A DNA stretch of 64,000 nt from the NCBI RefSeq assembly GCF_011761565.1, contig NZ_JAASRM010000001.1:3286139-3350138 (forward strand), in the 5' to 3' direction. The position numbers and the translations under genes were made by a program. This DNA comes from Rhizomicrobium palustre. Its GTDB lineage: Bacteria > Pseudomonadota > Alphaproteobacteria > Micropepsales > Micropepsaceae. This document shows positions 37,769 to 45,518 of this stretch, in pieces (the first letter of the stretch is position 1; each line of letters opens with the position of its first letter). The notes beneath the pieces were generated by a model that saw nothing but the letters and a program-made list of their open reading frames with translations, ran no database searches and was not told the DNA's origin.

Positions 37769-38994
37769 TGCAGGCCAGAGCTCCGCGCCAGGGCGAGATC
37801 GCGGTGGCTACCGTTGGGATGCAGTCGCAGATAAATCGCGTAGGCTTCAGGGGCACCAATTTCTTCCGCAGTTAAAAAGTCTTTTTTTTCAGCGGCCGAA
37901 TTATCCACAACAGATGTTTCGGCAGGTTTGAGGGAGGGTCTCGCTGCTGTCTGGCTGGGCCTTGCATCCATCACGTTTTCGCCGACTAGGATGAGGCCCA
38001 CCAGCAATACGATCGCACCCGCCGCTATAGTTATGGGGAAGACGGATAAGTTGGGCCTGTGTATTTGGATAGACAGCGAAGGGAGCTTCAAAGCGGTTGA
38101 TGCTTTTCGCGATGTTGTGCGGGCGCGCTTTCCATCGCCCAGAAGTACGGCTCGCCACGCTGCGATGGAACTCGGGCGCTGCGCAGGATCTTGCGCCAGG
38201 CCCCATTCAATGGCCTCGATTACGTGGCTAGGCGCTTTGGACCTAACCTCCTTGGATAGGGGAAGGAAATTGGCGGCGTCGCGCTGTGTCGCTTCCGGCG
38301 GTGCGGTGCCGGTCAGGCAGCTGAATGCAACGGCAGCTAGTGAATAAAGGTCTGTATACGGACCTTTTTGGGTTGAGGTGCTGTACAGCTCTTTTGCAGC
38401 ATAGCCCGGCGTCACGACAGTGGCAGAGAGGGAATGGTCGCTGTCGGTGATCATTCGGACGGCACCAAAATCGATCAATACTGGCGATCCATCTCGCCGT
38501 AAAAGAATGTTCTCTGGCTTGATATCGCAATGCAGGACGCCGACATCGTGTACGGCCTTTACCCCTTTGCTCAGGGGATCGAGTATGGCCAACATCTGGC
38601 TGGCATTCAGGACGCCTTGCTGCTCGATATAATCAGCAAGTGATAATCCTTCTACATATTCCATCACCAGATAGGCCGTATTGCGGTCTTCCAAAAAGGT
38701 GATAACGCGAACCGTATTCGGGTGGTCCACCTTCGCCAGCGTTCGTCCCTCAGTGAGAAACGTCTCGCGGCCAAGCTCGAATTCTCTAAGCAGAGCAGCA
38801 TTATCGGATATTGGCGCAACACAGCCCTGAGGGTCACGTGTTACCCGCCGATCCGGGAAGTACTCTTTAATTGCCACTTGTCTGTCGAGTTTTAAGTCAT
38901 GAGCAAGATAGGTGATACCAAATCCGCCGCCGCCGAGTGTGCGCTCAAGGCGGTATTCCCCAACAACAGCGCCGGGAGATAAAGATTTGAGCAT
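37765..38994 (-). CDS. Membrane-anchored Hanks-type Ser/Thr protein kinase
   Basis: A 409-residue kinase. The catalytic domain (about 12-270) has the glycine loop LGGGGFGITYLAHD, the Lys in VAIKEYFP, the catalytic loop HCDIKPENIL and the DFG motif VLIDFGAVR. The Arg before the catalytic Asp is replaced by Cys (HCD), placing it among non-RD kinases. A juxtamembrane region rich in Ser/Arg/Lys leads to one membrane helix (about 313-333). A 75-residue external tail ends in a short repeat-like motif (AYAIYLRLHPNGSHRDLA). It is divergent from the FHA protease gene. Confidence 0.93.
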   Translation of the reverse strand: MLKSLSPGAVVGEYRLERTLGGGGFGITYLAHDLKLDRQVAIKEYFPDRRVTRDPQGCVAPISDNAALLREFELGRETFLTEGRTLAKVDHPNTVRVITFLEDRNTAYLVMEYVEGLSLADYIEQQGVLNASQMLAILDPLSKGVKAVHDVGVLHCDIKPENILLRRDGSPVLIDFGAVRMITDSDHSLSATVVTPGYAAKELYSTSTQKGPYTDLYSLAAVAFSCLTGTAPPEATQRDAANFLPLSKEVRSKAPSHVIEAIEWGLAQDPAQRPSSIAAWRAVLLGDGKRARTTSRKASTALKLPSLSIQIHRPNLSVFPITIAAGAIVLLVGLILVGENVMDARPSQTAARPSLKPAETSVVDNSAAEKKDFLTAEEIGAPEAYAIYLRLHPNGSHRDLALARSSGLQ

Positions 38995-39145
38995 TTTCTA
39001 GAGTGCTCCTAATAAACATAAGTAGTGATAATAAATTTGCGCTAAAGTTCGCGCTTTTTTATTTTCCATTCAGCGTATATTTCTTCGACTATTTCAAGCA
39101 ACAGTCGGTGCAAACTGAATAGATTCAGTATGGGGTGGAGGGGAT

Positions 39146-40624
39146 ATGGTTCGTCATTGGATGGGCAGCTTTTGCAGAGCCAGCTTTTGTCTGGGTGTCG
39201 CAATCTTCGCTGTCCTTGGGGCCCTTGGCGCAAATAATTCTCTGAGTTTGAACGCTGAAGCGGTTGCGACTGGAGCTGACGTCAATAAAGGCGTTGTCCA
39301 GGTCATCGTAATTGCGTCGAAAGCCAAGAATTTCAGGACGGTCACAGGTAGCGGCTTTTTGATCAACGCGAATGGTGTCGTGATCACCAACCGGCATGTG
39401 ATCGCGGATGCGCTCATCCCGAGCCGAGCGCATATCTTCGTCAACCCCGATGGGCAGCTTATGAATGTCGTTGAAGACACATGGCTGCATCCCAATGCGG
39501 AGGTTGTGTGGACATCGGAAAGCCTGGATTTGGCGATCATCCAAACCAACGGCCTGCACAATGTTGCACCGGTGGTGATTAGCACAGCTTTGCCAAACCC
39601 GGGGGATGAAGTTCTGGCGATTGGCTATCCCGGCGATGCTGAGCGCAACGACTTCAAAGGGTATGATATCAAGTCCGTCGCTACGGTCACCAATGGCGCG
39701 TTTAGCCGCCAAATTCTATCCACTTGGGATACAGGATCACGGCCGCTCCAAATTATCCAGCACAGCGCAACCCTCAGCCCGGGCGATAGCGGCGGCCCGT
39801 TGCTGGATTCGTGTCGGCGCGTTATCGGCGTGAACACGCAGCGCAATGTGAGCAATCAGGTTCTCGTGCGTGATGGGAACGGCAATCTCTCACAAGCCAC
39901 CTCAGCCTCACCCCATATCAATTATGCCTCGGCGATCAGCGAACTGCTGGAGATACTCAAGCAGCGCGAGGTGCCAGTAACCTCGATCTCTGCGGAACCG
40001 TGCAGAAATGGCGTGGTACAGAGCGCGGCCAAAGTGCCCGCTGCGCCCGTTCAGGCGAGCGCTCCCGCTGTAGCGGCTGAGCTGGTGAAATCGTCGGGCG
40101 GTTCCTCATCCAATCTCCTGATGATCGCTGGCGGCGTGGTGGTCTTGCTCGCTTGCGGCGCATTCATCGCCTTACAGCGCTCACGGTCTTCGGGGGCGCC
40201 GCAGATTGTCGTGACGCCCGCGCCGGCGGCACCGGAACCAGTCTCGGGTTCGATGCATGCGAAGACGCGTGCCATTCGCGCTGCCACGATTGCGCTTGGC
40301 AGCACCGAAGGCATTCCTGTGGTCGAGCTTGTGGGAAGCGACGATCAGGTCGCCATTCGCATCCTTCCTGGCGATCTGGCCTTGGGCCCGGTGGTGATTG
40401 GCCGTGAGCCGCCGCAGGAGAAATTCGCTTTGTCGGAAAGCAGTGTTTCCCGGCAACATTTCAGCCTGGAATTCCTCGACGGGAAACTTTTTGTCAGTGA
40501 CGAAAACTCCCTGAACGGCACGTCGCTTGACGGACTTCCGCTGAAAGCGGGTGCAAAAGCAGAGGTACAATCGGGACAATTAATTACAGCTGGAGCGATA
40601 AAGCTCCGCGTCAGGCTGACTTAA
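39146..40624 (+). CDS. Membrane-anchored trypsin-like serine protease with C-terminal FHA domain
   Basis: A 492-residue protein. A signal sequence or N-terminal anchor (about 10-32) precedes a trypsin/HtrA-like domain (about 45-270). Its triad residues lie in VVITNRHVIADA, DLAIIQTNG and SPGDSGGPL. A linker rich in Ala/Val/Pro leads to one membrane helix (about 327-347). The C-terminal FHA domain (about 400-485) has VIGREPP, SVSRQHFSLEF and SLNGTSLDG, the phosphothreonine-binding set. This predicts a periplasmic protease and a cytoplasmic phospho-reader. The neighbouring kinase and phosphatase make a phosphorylation-controlled partnership likely; there is no PDZ domain. Confidence 0.9.
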   Translation: MVRHWMGSFCRASFCLGVAIFAVLGALGANNSLSLNAEAVATGADVNKGVVQVIVIASKAKNFRTVTGSGFLINANGVVITNRHVIADALIPSRAHIFVNPDGQLMNVVEDTWLHPNAEVVWTSESLDLAIIQTNGLHNVAPVVISTALPNPGDEVLAIGYPGDAERNDFKGYDIKSVATVTNGAFSRQILSTWDTGSRPLQIIQHSATLSPGDSGGPLLDSCRRVIGVNTQRNVSNQVLVRDGNGNLSQATSASPHINYASAISELLEILKQREVPVTSISAEPCRNGVVQSAAKVPAAPVQASAPAVAAELVKSSGGSSSNLLMIAGGVVVLLACGAFIALQRSRSSGAPQIVVTPAPAAPEPVSGSMHAKTRAIRAATIALGSTEGIPVVELVGSDDQVAIRILPGDLALGPVVIGREPPQEKFALSESSVSRQHFSLEFLDGKLFVSDENSLNGTSLDGLPLKAGAKAEVQSGQLITAGAIKLRVRLT

Positions 40625-40641
40625 ACCTTTTGGGGGCAGAT

Positions 40642-41508
40642 ATGAATCCGTCTTTCACACGAAGGGCTGTAAAGGCCGTTGAGTGCCTGGTTCTTGGAGC
40701 CATGCTGATTTCGGCGCAGACAAGCCCTGCCTTTGCACAGGATACGCCGGAAGCAACGCAGCAGGGAGATGACGGCAGCAACGAATGCACCGCGCATAAG
40801 ACAACGACTGGTGCTGTCGTCGGTCTGCTGCTTGGGGCACTGATTGGTGGGCTTGCCGGGGGCAAGAACGCCGCGCAGAACGCCTTGATTGGCGGCCTTG
40901 CCGGGGCATCGGTCGGTGGGCTGATCGGCAACAGCCTGGATCGTGAGGACTGCGAGCGCTATCGTCAATCGCGATTGGATGCTCTGTATTCCGGGCAATC
41001 CACCCGGTGGGAGGGCACAAAAGCTACCGGTGAAACGCAGGTCCTTTCTGAAGAAAATCAAGCCACGACGCTAGATGTTGCTGTCGACGAATCCAAGATC
41101 GAAGTAATGCCGGACCTCATCATGGTGGCCGGAAATTATTCGGTTATTTCGGACACGATTGTGCGCAGCGGACCCGAAGACAAGTACCGTCCGGTCACCG
41201 CGCTCGGCAAGGGCGACAAGATCGACGTTTTCGGCCAGGCAAAGGATGGCAAGTGGTACTTGGTCGGTGTGAACGGCGTCAGTAAGGGATTTGTACCGCC
41301 ATCTGCTCTTCAGTCGGAGCGCAAGCCTGTCAGTAGGGCTGCCGTCGTGGTGGCGGAGGCGGGTACGATCAAGCATCGCAAGCTCGCGGCGACAGGAATT
41401 TGCCGGACGACGCAGCAAACCGTGTCGATGAGGTCTGGCGGAGATCAGAGAGAAGTGACCCGTTCCTGCATGAATCCCGATGGCACCTGGACCACGCAAA
41501 AGGTGTAG
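40642..41508 (+). CDS. Glycine-zipper and SH3-like envelope protein (17-kDa surface antigen-like)
   Basis: A 288-residue exported protein. A signal peptide (cleavage near AFAQD, about residue 34) precedes a glycine-zipper hairpin (GAVVGLLLGALIGGLAGG, then a second GGLAGASVGGLIGN). An SH3-like domain (about 155-225, with DTIVRSGPEDKYRPV and VNGVSKGFVPPSALQ) follows. The C-terminal 40-residue segment with paired Cys (ICRTTQQTVSMRSGG, RSCMNPDGTWTTQ) resembles the end of rickettsial 17-kDa antigens. The start is ATG at 40642. It lies 17 bases after the FHA protease and is probably co-transcribed. Confidence 0.82.
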   Translation: MNPSFTRRAVKAVECLVLGAMLISAQTSPAFAQDTPEATQQGDDGSNECTAHKTTTGAVVGLLLGALIGGLAGGKNAAQNALIGGLAGASVGGLIGNSLDREDCERYRQSRLDALYSGQSTRWEGTKATGETQVLSEENQATTLDVAVDESKIEVMPDLIMVAGNYSVISDTIVRSGPEDKYRPVTALGKGDKIDVFGQAKDGKWYLVGVNGVSKGFVPPSALQSERKPVSRAAVVVAEAGTIKHRKLAATGICRTTQQTVSMRSGGDQREVTRSCMNPDGTWTTQKV

Positions 41509-41899
41509 CTTGGTATCTTGTCTTTGGCATACGGCGCGGCGGAGCTTGCTGGTGGTGGGTTTAGCCGTTCTGCCGCTCTGTGCTGCGGAGGCGGGCGGCG
41601 AGCGTCTTTTCATGGACTCGCCCGACATTGCCATGAAGGCATTCGAGCCGGTGGGGCAGATGTGCAAGCAGGAAATGCACTATGCCCTGCGCGCTGCCTC
41701 GCAAGAGGTGTTTCTCTCTCAGGTCAGCAAGATTGAGGTCTTCCTGGGGGGATTGCGCGGCGCTTTGAGCGTGACCTGTCCGGCTGCACAAAAGATCGTT
41801 CTAATTGGCTATATCGGAAACGATTTCTATTTTGCGGGTACCGCCGAGGCGAAGAACGATTGGAAACTTATCGCTCTCTCTGCGAAGCCGCATCACTAA
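41480..41899 (+). CDS. Small exported protein of unknown function
   Basis: A protein of up to 139 residues with a signal peptide (RRSLLVVGLAVLPLCAAEAGG). The mature part of about 100 residues has two Cys (GQMCKQEMHYAL, LSVTCPAAQKI) that may form a disulfide. ATG at 41480 overlaps the upstream gene by 29 bases. TTG at 41510, with AAGGTG upstream, would give a cleaner signal peptide and may be the true start. The 3' end overlaps the convergent LysR gene by 32 bases. It is the likely last gene of the FHA-protease operon. Confidence 0.7.
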   Translation: MAPGPRKRCSLVSCLWHTARRSLLVVGLAVLPLCAAEAGGERLFMDSPDIAMKAFEPVGQMCKQEMHYALRAASQEVFLSQVSKIEVFLGGLRGALSVTCPAAQKIVLIGYIGNDFYFAGTAEAKNDWKLIALSAKPHH

Positions 41900-42776
41900 T
41901 CTTGGCGCAGATCAGGAACGCTTCGGCGCTGCGGCTGAGCTGGCGGCTTTTGTGGGTGACGAGATAGAAGTTGCGTTCCGGCAGCTCACAAGGGACGGCT
42001 GCCAAAAGACCCGCCTCAAGCCCCGCCACCACGGCGGAGGTGGACAGAATGGAGGCGGCAAGGCCGGTCGAAACGGCTGAGGAGATGGCTTCGTTGGAGG
42101 GCAGCTCCATCAGCACTTGAAATGCCGCCGGATCAAGCTTTGCGCGTTCCAGCAGCGTATCGAACAGGGCCCGCGTCCCCGAGCCTTTTTCGCGCAAGAC
42201 CCAGGCCGTCTCACGCAACTCCTCGGCCGTCACAGGGATTTTGCGGCCCGCCCAGGGATGCGCGGCGCCAACCACCAGGAGTAGCTTATCTTCGGCGACC
42301 ACCCGGGTCGTCAGGGCGGCGTCGGAAATTTCCCCTTCGATGAAGCCAAGCTGGGCGGCGCCCTCATGCACCGCGGCAGCGACTTGTTCGGTGTTGCCGA
42401 TGCAGCAGTCCAGCGCCACGTCGGGATAGGCGAGGCGAAAATCGATGAGCTTGCCCGGCAGCCAATAGGTGCCCGCGGTTTGGCTGGCGGCAATGCGCAA
42501 TGTTCCGCGCACGGATTTTCCGAGATCGTGAAAGGCATCTTCCGCAGCCGCAGCGCGATAGAGCACGGCGCGCGCTTCTTTGAGGAAGCTTGCTCCATCT
42601 TCGGTCAAGGCTATGCCGCGCCCAACGCGATCGAAAAGTTTCAAGCCGTATTGCGCTTCGAGATTGGCAATGGCCGCGCTTGCCGCCGATTGGGTGAGGC
42701 CCAGCGCCGTGGCGGCGGCGGTTACATGCTGGCGCTCGGCCACGGCGACGAAGATGCGGAGTTGTTCGAGAGTCAT
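41868..42776 (-). CDS. LysR-family transcriptional regulator
   Basis: A 302-residue LysR regulator with an N-terminal winged helix (MTLEQLRIFVAVAERQHVTA, then LGLTQSAASAAIANLEAQYG) and a periplasmic-binding-like effector domain. Its start overlaps the stop of the YeiH-type transporter gene by four bases, so it is co-transcribed downstream of its probable target. This differs from the usual divergent LysR arrangement. The pairing resembles the yeiE-yeiH neighbourhood known from enterobacteria. Confidence 0.92.
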   Translation of the reverse strand: MTLEQLRIFVAVAERQHVTAAATALGLTQSAASAAIANLEAQYGLKLFDRVGRGIALTEDGASFLKEARAVLYRAAAAEDAFHDLGKSVRGTLRIAASQTAGTYWLPGKLIDFRLAYPDVALDCCIGNTEQVAAAVHEGAAQLGFIEGEISDAALTTRVVAEDKLLLVVGAAHPWAGRKIPVTAEELRETAWVLREKGSGTRALFDTLLERAKLDPAAFQVLMELPSNEAISSAVSTGLAASILSTSAVVAGLEAGLLAAVPCELPERNFYLVTHKSRQLSRSAEAFLICAKISDAASQRER

Positions 42777-43795
42777 CCGGCGAAGGTTTCCACCAAAAAG
42801 AGGCTGAAACAAGCGATGAATAGAGAGGATACTGCACCCAAAAGCATTGGATGGAAGCCTTTTTCGGCCAGCTTGCGGATATCGGTTTCCAGGCCCAAGG
42901 CGGCAAGCGCGATAGACAACAGGATGGTCGTCAGCACCGCAATGCCATGATGCCAGCTTGCCGGGAAAGGCACGGCGCTGTTGAACAGCACCAGAAAAAC
43001 GAAGCCGGTCACAAAGCCGGGCAGCGAAACCGTGCTCGCCTTATGAGAGGAGGAACGGCGGGCGGCGAGCATGGCGAGGACCATCACCACAGGGGCGAGC
43101 ATGCCGACGCGGGCCAGCTTGGCGATGGTGCCGAATTCGCCCGCCGCTTTGCCGTCCTGGAAGGACGCGGCCACGACTTGCGCCACTTCATGGATGGAGG
43201 CGCCAGCCCAAAGCCCGAACCCTTGCGGGCCGAGATGCAAAAGGCTTGGCAGCAGCGGGTAAACGAACATCGCCACCGTGCCGAAGATGGTGACGCAAGC
43301 CACCGCGTAAGCCACGTCTTCGTCATGAGCCTCGGTCACGGTATTGACGGCCACCACCGCAGAGGCGCCGCAGATGGAGGTGCCGGCCGCGATCAATTCG
43401 GCCAGCCGTTGTTCGACTCCCAGCATCTTGCCCAGCCATTTGGTGAGGATGAAGGTGCTGCCCAGCGTGGCGGCAATGATGGCGACCCCGGTCAGGCCGA
43501 CTTCCGCCAGTTGCTGGGTCGTCAACTGCAGCCCCAACAGCGCCACCGCAAAGCGCAGGATGTGGCGCATGGCGAACTTCACCCCGGGCTTGGCGCGGGC
43601 AGGCGTGCCGACCAGATTGTGGAACATCATCCCCAGCAGGATTGCCAGGATCATCGGGCTCAGCACCGAAAACCCCGGCACATTGCGCAAGCCATAGGCC
43701 AGCGCCACCACCGCCCCGGCTACGCCAAGTCCCGGAATATATTTGAAAAAATGGCCCAGAAAGGGGGCCGGAGCATCGATGGCGGCAGGGCGCAT
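42773..43795 (-). CDS. YeiH/UPF0324-type putative sulfate exporter family transporter
   Basis: A 340-residue membrane protein with about ten hydrophobic helices and the family motifs MILAILLGMMFHNLVG, LRFAVALLGLQLT, AAGTSICGASAVVAVNTV and LWAGASIHEVAQVVAASF. Related proteins are annotated as putative sulfate exporters, mostly by context; the true substrate is not firmly known. ATG at 43795 was chosen; a TTG 30 bases upstream is possible. Confidence 0.88.
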   Translation of the reverse strand: MRPAAIDAPAPFLGHFFKYIPGLGVAGAVVALAYGLRNVPGFSVLSPMILAILLGMMFHNLVGTPARAKPGVKFAMRHILRFAVALLGLQLTTQQLAEVGLTGVAIIAATLGSTFILTKWLGKMLGVEQRLAELIAAGTSICGASAVVAVNTVTEAHDEDVAYAVACVTIFGTVAMFVYPLLPSLLHLGPQGFGLWAGASIHEVAQVVAASFQDGKAAGEFGTIAKLARVGMLAPVVMVLAMLAARRSSSHKASTVSLPGFVTGFVFLVLFNSAVPFPASWHHGIAVLTTILLSIALAALGLETDIRKLAEKGFHPMLLGAVSSLFIACFSLFLVETFAG

Positions 43796-43849
43796 GATAA
43801 TTTCCACACTGAACACTCTGCACAATTGGCGGATACGTGTCCATCAATC

Positions 43850-43865
43850 CAACAGATTATTGTTG
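43850..43865. promoter_or_regulatory. Candidate LysR-type operator upstream of the yeiH-like gene
   Basis: CAACA-N6-TGTTG, a 5-bp inverted repeat, lies 55 bases upstream of the transporter start in an A+T-rich stretch. Size and position suit a LysR-type site, but the arms are short. Confidence 0.35.
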
Positions 43866-43906
43866 TGGAATTCATCACCAAAAATTGTTGATGCAGACAC
43901 TCAGGC

Positions 43907-44113
43907 TTAGCCGCCGAAGGCGGGGCCGGGTTTGAGGCCCAAGGCTTTGAAAATCATCGCCGCCGGACAGAAGCCGGTGAAGGCGGCCTGGATCATATTC
44001 AACCCGGCGAAGGCGGTGAGGGCGAACCAGTAGGGATGCACGAGTAGCCCCAAGCTCAGTCCGGCCAGTATCACCAATCCCGCAAAGATAAAGACGGCCT
44101 TGTCGATGTTCAT
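43907..44113 (-). CDS. DUF2892 (YgaP transmembrane-like) protein
   Basis: A 68-residue membrane protein of the DUF2892 type. It begins MNIDKAVFIFAGLVILAG, has two hydrophobic helices, and carries the family feature FTGFCPAAMIFKALGL with one Cys. I chose ATG at 44113 because GGGAG lies at good spacing; an ATG six bases upstream would be too close to it. In E. coli YgaP this segment is fused to a rhodanese; here the rhodanese is a separate, divergent gene. Confidence 0.87.
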   Translation of the reverse strand: MNIDKAVFIFAGLVILAGLSLGLLVHPYWFALTAFAGLNMIQAAFTGFCPAAMIFKALGLKPGPAFGG

Positions 44114-44133
44114 TGTCATTCTCCCTGGAGTGC

Positions 44134-44161
44134 TTGACAATATATTAGATGTATCTAATAT
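44134..44161 (+). promoter_or_regulatory. Promoter of the rhodanese/RND operon
   Basis: TTGACA at 44134-44139, a 16-base spacer and TAATAT at 44156-44161 form a strong sigma-70-like promoter, 28 bases upstream of the rhodanese start. The -10 box and most of the spacer lie inside a palindrome, so a bound repressor would block RNA polymerase. Confidence 0.75.
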
Positions 44162-44162
44162 A
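44141..44162. promoter_or_regulatory. 22-bp palindromic operator between DUF2892 and rhodanese genes
   Basis: A perfect inverted repeat with 10-bp arms (TATATTAGAT and ATCTAATATA) and a 2-base centre (GT). It lies exactly 27 bases from each of the two divergent start codons. AT-rich palindromes of this type are bound by ArsR-family persulfide sensors (BigR, SqrR, YgaV) that control DUF2892/rhodanese genes in other Proteobacteria. No ArsR gene is present in the window, so the regulator is not identified. Confidence 0.75.
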
Positions 44163-44189
44163 CAGACCGATGCGCAAGGGAATTTGCCG

Positions 44190-44504
44190 ATGAGTTTGAA
44201 AGAATTGTCGCCGTCAGAGATTGCCGATCTTCTTTCCAAGGATGCCATCACCCTGATCGATGTACGTGAGGCCAATGAATATGCCGCCGCGCATATCAAA
44301 GGTGCCACGCTGTTTCCGCTCTCGCAATTTGATCCGCACGCCTTGCCCAATCCGTCCGGCAAGCCTGTCGTCTTTCATTGCGGCATCGGCGGGCGGTCGG
44401 CCAAAGCGGTTGCGGCCTGTCAGGCGGCTGGCGTTACGGTCGACACCCATATGAAGGGCGGCATTCAGGCTTGGATCGCGGCGGGACTTCCGGTCGAGCG
44501 CTAA
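44190..44504 (+). CDS. Single-domain rhodanese (sulfurtransferase)
   Basis: A 104-residue rhodanese domain. The fold begins at LSPSEIADLLSKDAITLIDV, and the active-site loop is HCGIGGRS with the persulfide-carrying Cys. The C-terminal MKGGIQAWIAAGLPV is typical. It heads a rightward operon with an RND adaptor (18 bases downstream) and pump. It probably handles persulfide sulfur in the cytoplasm. Confidence 0.92.
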   Translation: MSLKELSPSEIADLLSKDAITLIDVREANEYAAAHIKGATLFPLSQFDPHALPNPSGKPVVFHCGIGGRSAKAVAACQAAGVTVDTHMKGGIQAWIAAGLPVER

Positions 44505-44522
44505 ACTGTCTTGGGGGCGGCG

Positions 44523-45518
44523 ATGAACATTTTTTCCGGCATCATGGCCTTCTTTGGCTTTGGCGCGCCGCAAACCCCACCGCCGCCACCGCCGCCTAAA
44601 ACTTTTTTGGTGCAGCCGGTCAGCGTGGCCGATGAGAAAGCGGTCTTCGCCACCGTGCAATCGGCCAATGTCGTGCCCGCCCGCGCGCGCATTGGCGGCA
44701 CGATTGTCGAGTTGAAAGTGCGTCAGGGCGATCATGTCGAACAAGGCCAGGTGATCGCGCTGGTCAGTGACAAGAAACTCGGGCTGCAGGCGAGTTCCTA
44801 TGGCGCGCAAGTGGCCGCCGCGCAGGCGCAATACGCTCAGGCCAAAACCGATTGGGACCGCGCCCAGCGCTTGATGGCCGCCAACGCGATCTCCAAAAGC
44901 GCTTATGATCAGGCCAAGACCGCGCTCAATGTCGCCCAATCCAATGTGAATGCCTACGCTGCCCAGAAAGCCGTGGTGCAGCAGCAATCGGTGGAGGGCG
45001 CGGTGCTGGCGCCGCAAACCGGTCGCGTGATCACGGTGCCCGTCACCGCGGGAACCGTGCTGATGCCGGGCGACACGGTGGCGACGGTGGCGCAGGGCGA
45101 TTTCGTCTTGCGCCTGAAAATCCCGGAACGCCATGCCCGCGATATCAAGGTGGGGCAGCCCGTGCGCCTCGATGGCAGCGATATCGGGCTCAGCGGGCCC
45201 AGCTTTGGCACCATCAAGCTCATTTATCCTGAGATCGACAATGGTCATGTCGTGGCCGATGCTTCGGTGGCCATGCTGGGCGATTATTTTGTCAACGAGC
45301 GCGTGCGGGTCTGGGTGAGTGCGGGCCAGCGTTGGGCTTTTGTGATTCCGGCCAGTCTTGTGAAAACCCGTTCGGGCATGGATACCGTGCAGCTTTGGGC
45401 CAAGGGCGCGGTGATGGAAATCCCGATCCAGCGTGGGCAATCCCTGCACCGTCCGGGTAAGCCGGACAGCATTGAAGTTCTTTCCGGCCTTCACGCTGGC
45501 GATAAGATCCTGCCATGA
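44523..45518 (+). CDS. RND efflux periplasmic adaptor (membrane fusion protein)
   Basis: A 331-residue HlyD/AcrA-like adaptor. A short hydrophobic N-terminus (MNIFSGIMAFFGFGA) and an eight-residue Pro-rich linker anchor the chain. The split lipoyl domain (IGGTIVELKVRQGDHVEQGQ and VLAPQTGRVITVPVTAGTVL) flanks a helical hairpin (about 95-145), followed by beta-barrel and membrane-proximal domains. ATG 44523 was chosen over an in-frame TTG 12 bases upstream. The stop overlaps the pump start by four bases. Confidence 0.93.
   Translation: MNIFSGIMAFFGFGAPQTPPPPPPPKTFLVQPVSVADEKAVFATVQSANVVPARARIGGTIVELKVRQGDHVEQGQVIALVSDKKLGLQASSYGAQVAAAQAQYAQAKTDWDRAQRLMAANAISKSAYDQAKTALNVAQSNVNAYAAQKAVVQQQSVEGAVLAPQTGRVITVPVTAGTVLMPGDTVATVAQGDFVLRLKIPERHARDIKVGQPVRLDGSDIGLSGPSFGTIKLIYPEIDNGHVVADASVAMLGDYFVNERVRVWVSAGQRWAFVIPASLVKTRSGMDTVQLWAKGAVMEIPIQRGQSLHRPGKPDSIEVLSGLHAGDKILP

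Noticed and set aside
36995..41508. Type VI secretion regulatory locus (PpkA/PppA/Fha)
   Set aside because: Kinase, PP2C and FHA proteins occur in T6SS loci, but no tss structural gene is present and the FHA is fused to a protease.
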